Positions 61,173 to 64,000 of a DNA stretch of 64,000 bases are shown here, in pieces. Numbering within the stretch: position 1 is the stretch's first letter; every line of letters starts with the position of its first letter. Source of the DNA: Vibrio sp. ES.051 (GTDB lineage: Bacteria; Pseudomonadota; Gammaproteobacteria; Enterobacterales; Vibrionaceae); assembly GCF_002563795.1 (NCBI RefSeq), contig NZ_PDJL01000003.1:248001-312000 (forward strand), given 5' to 3'. The notes under the pieces were generated by a model, which was not told where the DNA came from, did no database searches, and saw only the letters and a program-made list of their open reading frames with translations. Both the position numbers and the translations under genes were made by a program.

Positions 61173-62621
61173 CTGATGAATTTGAGCGCGATAGCATTGG
61201 CTCTTATCATCAAAAACAAACTCAAGCTCATTCTTAATACTATCCAAGCGATCTTCTTGGTAGTGAGAAACGTAAAGAAGCTGACTTAAGTTCTCGCGTG
61301 CGATGAGCTCCAATGTGTTTTTAACCAAGCGCCTTCCGAGTAAATCCAACCCTTGATATGGCTCGTCTAAAATCAATAATGTTGGTTGTTTCACAATGGC
61401 TCTTGCAATTAACAGTAATCGTTGTTGACCATATTCTAATTGCTTGAATGAGGTTTTCTGGTATTGGCGCATATACAGAATATCGAGCCACTCGTTTGCG
61501 ACGCTTATTTCTTTGTGAGTGGGTTGGTTATATAACCCAATTGAGTCGTAAAAACCTGACAGAATCACTTCTAGCGCGCTGCAATTCACACGGTATTGGA
61601 GATGTAATGCCGAAGAGACCATGCCTATGTGTTGCTTAATTTCCCAGATAGTTTCACCAGAGCCGCGTTTTTTGCCAAAAATATTAATGTCGTTGCTGTA
61701 ACACTGTGGATGTTCACCAAATATCAATCCGAGTAATGTACTTTTTCCGCAGCCGTTTGGCCCCTTTACTTGCCAGTGCTGACCTTGTTCAATTCGCCAA
61801 TTTAAACCTGTAAAAATTGTCTTATCAGTATATTCAACCTTACCGTTTTTCAGTTCAAAAACGGGGTTATCAAAGTGAGTCGAATGCTGATGTTGGCGTA
61901 TCAAATTCATCATTTCTTCACTTTGTTTTTTTGACTGGGCTTTAATTTGCTCAATAATCGGATGGCTGTCCCAGCTAGACTTGTTCATTGTACTGTCAAG
62001 TTTACCTGCACTAAAAAGAGCAATGCGATCGATCCATTCCGGCATGTCGGATTCACGAGAAAAGGCAATTAACATCTGCACTGATTGAGAGAGCGAGTGT
62101 AAATAGCGGGCTAGAGATGTCCGATGGGCGATGTCTAAACCAGTAAAAGGGTTATCAAGCAGGAGTAGATCTGGTTGAGTTGCTAAAGCTCGAGCAAGCA
62201 TCACTCGCCTTGTTTCTCCGGTAGAGAGTACCCGAAAGCCAAGATGTTGAAGGTGATGAAGATCGAGCTCTTTAATGAGTCGCTCGGTGACCTTTGCGTT
62301 TTGGCAACGTTCAAAGATCAGCGCATAAACAGTGCTACCTTGGTCGATACGATCGAGAAAATCAGTGTCATCTTTTTCTAATTCTCGTTCCAATAATCGC
62401 TGTTGTTCGGATAGAGATACTTGAGCAACAGTTACGTCGCCAAGTGTCAAGTTACCTTCTGTCGGTGCAAGTTCGCCGCAGATCAGATCGCCAAGTAGAG
62501 AACCGATATCGCCATCTGCGCTGAATATTCCCCAAGCATGGCCTTGCTCGATACTCCAATCGTCAATATACAGGTAGGTCGTGTTTCCTTGAGCGACGAG
62601 CTGACTAAACTGAATAGTCAT
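61167..62621 (-). CDS. modF: ModF-like tandem ATP-binding protein
   Basis: A 484-residue soluble protein with two ABC ATPase domains, closely following E. coli ModF in layout (VLSTGETRRVMLARALA in the first half; GETIWEIKQHIGMVSSALHL and LEYGQQRLLLIARAIVKQPTLLILDEPYQGLD in the second). The second Walker A is intact (GPNGCGKSTLLGL). The first is degenerate: FSADGDIGSLL replaces the expected GxNGSGKS, lacking the Lys. ModF is linked to molybdate operons in E. coli, but no mod genes lie nearby here. The ATPase role is uncertain. Confidence 0.87.
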   Translation of the reverse strand: MTIQFSQLVAQGNTTYLYIDDWSIEQGHAWGIFSADGDIGSLLGDLICGELAPTEGNLTLGDVTVAQVSLSEQQRLLERELEKDDTDFLDRIDQGSTVYALIFERCQNAKVTERLIKELDLHHLQHLGFRVLSTGETRRVMLARALATQPDLLLLDNPFTGLDIAHRTSLARYLHSLSQSVQMLIAFSRESDMPEWIDRIALFSAGKLDSTMNKSSWDSHPIIEQIKAQSKKQSEEMMNLIRQHQHSTHFDNPVFELKNGKVEYTDKTIFTGLNWRIEQGQHWQVKGPNGCGKSTLLGLIFGEHPQCYSNDINIFGKKRGSGETIWEIKQHIGMVSSALHLQYRVNCSALEVILSGFYDSIGLYNQPTHKEISVANEWLDILYMRQYQKTSFKQLEYGQQRLLLIARAIVKQPTLLILDEPYQGLDLLGRRLVKNTLELIARENLSQLLYVSHYQEDRLDSIKNELEFVFDDKSQCYRAQIHQS

Positions 62622-63134
62622 TGTGTTTCTCTTCCTTGTTTTTGTTGTCTCCAGACTATTTATAACAACGAAACAATACAGTTAGGAAGGGGATTACGCA
62701 TTAATGTTAACTTACTCAAATCTCCAAGCTGCGTTAAGTCGCAGCATTGCAAACGATCTGATTACCTTCTTATTTGTACTTGCATCATCTCGTCACTCTC
62801 TCTAGCTAAAATGACAGTATTAAGCCGTTAGTATGAAGCGCCAGCAGCGGTCACTTTTTACTGGATGTTAGAACTTGTTCTGGATCATTAAAGTCGTCAA
62901 AATTGCAATCTTTGAATTTAAATATGTAAACTTTGATAAGGTTTAAGGAATTAAACCTTATTCGCTTATTTTGGGTGATCCTGTTCAAGTTTTGTTCGTT
63001 ATTTAGCACTAAATTTTTATTATTATTGATGTTTTTAATGCACTTGACGGTTTACACAAGTTTACTGCATCTTGCTGAAGTTCTACCAAAGGAGTAGTTT
63101 CCAGTTATTGAGTTCAAAAATGTAAACCCAAATC
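62622..63134. other. Intergenic region between modF and the YheO-like gene
   Basis: About 510 bases between divergent genes, AT-rich, presumably with both promoters. No repeat, hairpin or ORF stands out. The YheO-like gene start lacks a clear ribosome site. Confidence 0.5.
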
Positions 63135-63800
63135 ATGAGTGTAAAACAAGTTCGCTTTACCGATGAAGACAGAGAGTGTTTAAGCAATTACTTCCGCTTA
63201 GCAGAGACCATTGCCGATTTGATAGGTCCTTACTGTGAAGTGGTCATCCATTCATTTGAAAGCTTAGAAAACTCAGTCGTGAAGATCGTCAATGGACATC
63301 ACACTGGTCGTGAAATCGGTTCACCCATCACCGATTTAGGTTTACGCATGTGGAGTGCTTTCGAAAAAACAGGCGAAGTGTCTCCGAAGAGCTATTTCAC
63401 CAACGCGGCAGACGGTTCTCTACTGAAGTCGACTACCTGTGTGTTGGCTGGTCCACAGCAAAAACCAATCGGAATGCTGTGTATTAACATGAATTTGTCA
63501 TTTCCATTCCCAGAAATCGTCAAGACACTCATGCCTCAGTGCAATGTGCCTCAAACTATTGTGAGCGAGACATTCAGCAAGAATGCGAACGACGTGATTC
63601 AGCAAGCATTGAGTTCAGCGACGACTGAGGTTGATCAAGACGAGTCTATTTCTCCCAAAGGTCGCAATAAAGCCATTATTCGTTGTTTATTTGATAACGG
63701 AGTATTCGAGCTAAAAGAGACGACGACACAAGTATCAGAGCAACTTGGGATCAGCCGTCAGGCGGTTTACAAGTTTATCCGTGAATTTAAATCAGAATAA
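63135..63800 (+). CDS. YheO/DauR-like PAS-HTH regulator
   Basis: A 221-residue protein. The N-terminal YheO-like PAS domain (about 15-125: LAETIADLIGPYCEVVIHSF, and GSPITDLGLRMW) is followed by a C-terminal HTH (about 180-218: TTTQVSEQLGISRQAVYKFI), the architecture of YheO and of DauR, the repressor of D-arginine catabolism. It lies 24 bp upstream of a RidA gene, and RidA proteins destroy imine intermediates of amino acid dehydrogenation and dehydration. Control of an amino acid catabolic operon that continues beyond the window is inferred. Confidence 0.87.
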   Translation: MSVKQVRFTDEDRECLSNYFRLAETIADLIGPYCEVVIHSFESLENSVVKIVNGHHTGREIGSPITDLGLRMWSAFEKTGEVSPKSYFTNAADGSLLKSTTCVLAGPQQKPIGMLCINMNLSFPFPEIVKTLMPQCNVPQTIVSETFSKNANDVIQQALSSATTEVDQDESISPKGRNKAIIRCLFDNGVFELKETTTQVSEQLGISRQAVYKFIREFKSE

Positions 63801-63824
63801 AACCAATAATTTAGGAGTTACATC

Positions 63825-64000
63825 GTGAAACAGATCATTGTCACAGAACAAGCACCTGCCGCTATCGGCCCTTACTCACAAGGTACGGCTTACGGCGAAA
63901 TGATTTACACCTCAGGTCAGTTACCTCTCGTGCCTGAAACCATGCAATTTGTAGAAGGCGGTATCAAGGAGCAGGCACGTCAGTCTCTCGAAAATTTAAA
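63825..64000 (+). CDS. RidA-family enamine/imine deaminase (5' part)
   Basis: The gene runs off the right edge; about 58 codons are visible. The start is GTG with TTAGGAGTT upstream (VKQIIVTEQAPAAIGPYSQG). The AIGPYSQG and MIYTSGQLPL blocks are diagnostic for RidA/YjgF proteins, which hydrolyse reactive 2-aminoacrylate and related imines. It follows the YheO-like regulator closely, as in other operons of amino acid catabolism. Confidence 0.9.
   Translation, partial: MKQIIVTEQAPAAIGPYSQGTAYGEMIYTSGQLPLVPETMQFVEGGIKEQARQSLENL

Noticed and set aside
1..64000. Search for tRNA, rRNA, prophage, integron cassettes and defence islands
   Set aside because: No recognisable tRNA or rRNA stretch, phage structural gene, integrase, attC-like array or defence gene cluster was found by reading; apart from the IS256 element the window looks like conserved chromosome.

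Overview
The window looks like part of a Vibrio genome of the Harveyi clade (V. harveyi, V. campbellii, V. parahaemolyticus, V. alginolyticus group), probably from the smaller chromosome. The evidence is a LuxT-type regulator, a Qrr quorum-sensing small RNA with its sigma-54/LuxO control region, and a VemP-secD2-secF2 locus, all typical of Vibrionaceae. The species and chromosome are inferences. I saw no rRNA, tRNA, CRISPR array or prophage. The only clear mobile element is one intact IS256-family insertion sequence.

Layout. 1-2.8 kb: the start of a secreted 20-residue-repeat LRR protein (cut by the window edge), small conserved proteins, luxT and an HTH gene. 2.9-7.1 kb: the lactate module lldP-lldD with a divergent LysR gene. 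7.2-14.7 kb: a Lon-like AAA protease, a chemoreceptor, a small GNAT protein, a phosphotransferase and a YiaV/YiaW-like membrane pair. 14.9-19.7 kb: two overlapping TPR genes, one with an intact and one with a degenerate GGDEF domain, then a transposase-like zinc-ribbon protein. 19.7-25.2 kb: deoD, then a likely light/stress operon (DUF523/DUF1722 protein, cobalamin-site-less CarH/LitR-like MerR protein, photolyase, L,D-transpeptidase) behind a promoter carrying two palindromes. The last of these genes converges on a Braun-type lipoprotein, the usual substrate of such transpeptidases. 25.7-30.8 kb: a DEAD-box helicase and vemP-secD-secF. 30.8-39.7 kb: a 9-bp tandem repeat forming the start of a gene, LysE and YccF membrane proteins, a 24-residue micro-ORF, dgkA-eptA for lipid A modification, glutathione peroxidase, and ribB behind an FMN riboswitch.

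39.9-48.5 kb: codB, the qrr sRNA, mgtE, an AarF-like kinase, a YjeH-like amino acid exporter divergent from an Lrp-type regulator, a LysR gene and an RhtB-type exporter. 48.6-53.6 kb: an RND efflux pump with its lipoprotein adaptor and a divergent TetR gene with a 27-bp palindromic operator. 54.1-57.7 kb: a cytoplasmic alpha-amylase, an ArsR pseudogene, a Cys-rich small protein and the IS256 element with an 8-bp target duplication. 57.7-64 kb: a KefG/KefB potassium efflux pair, a universal stress protein, ModF, a YheO/DauR-like regulator and the start of a RidA gene.

The strongest regulatory content is RNA- and translation-based. The Qrr sRNA lies just downstream of two adjacent LuxO sites and a sigma-54 promoter. 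In the VemP locus, codon 156 of the arrest peptide sits about 10 nt before a sequence that can pair across the secD ribosome-binding region. An FMN riboswitch precedes ribB. luxT and a qrr gene about 40 kb apart place two quorum-sensing components in one window.
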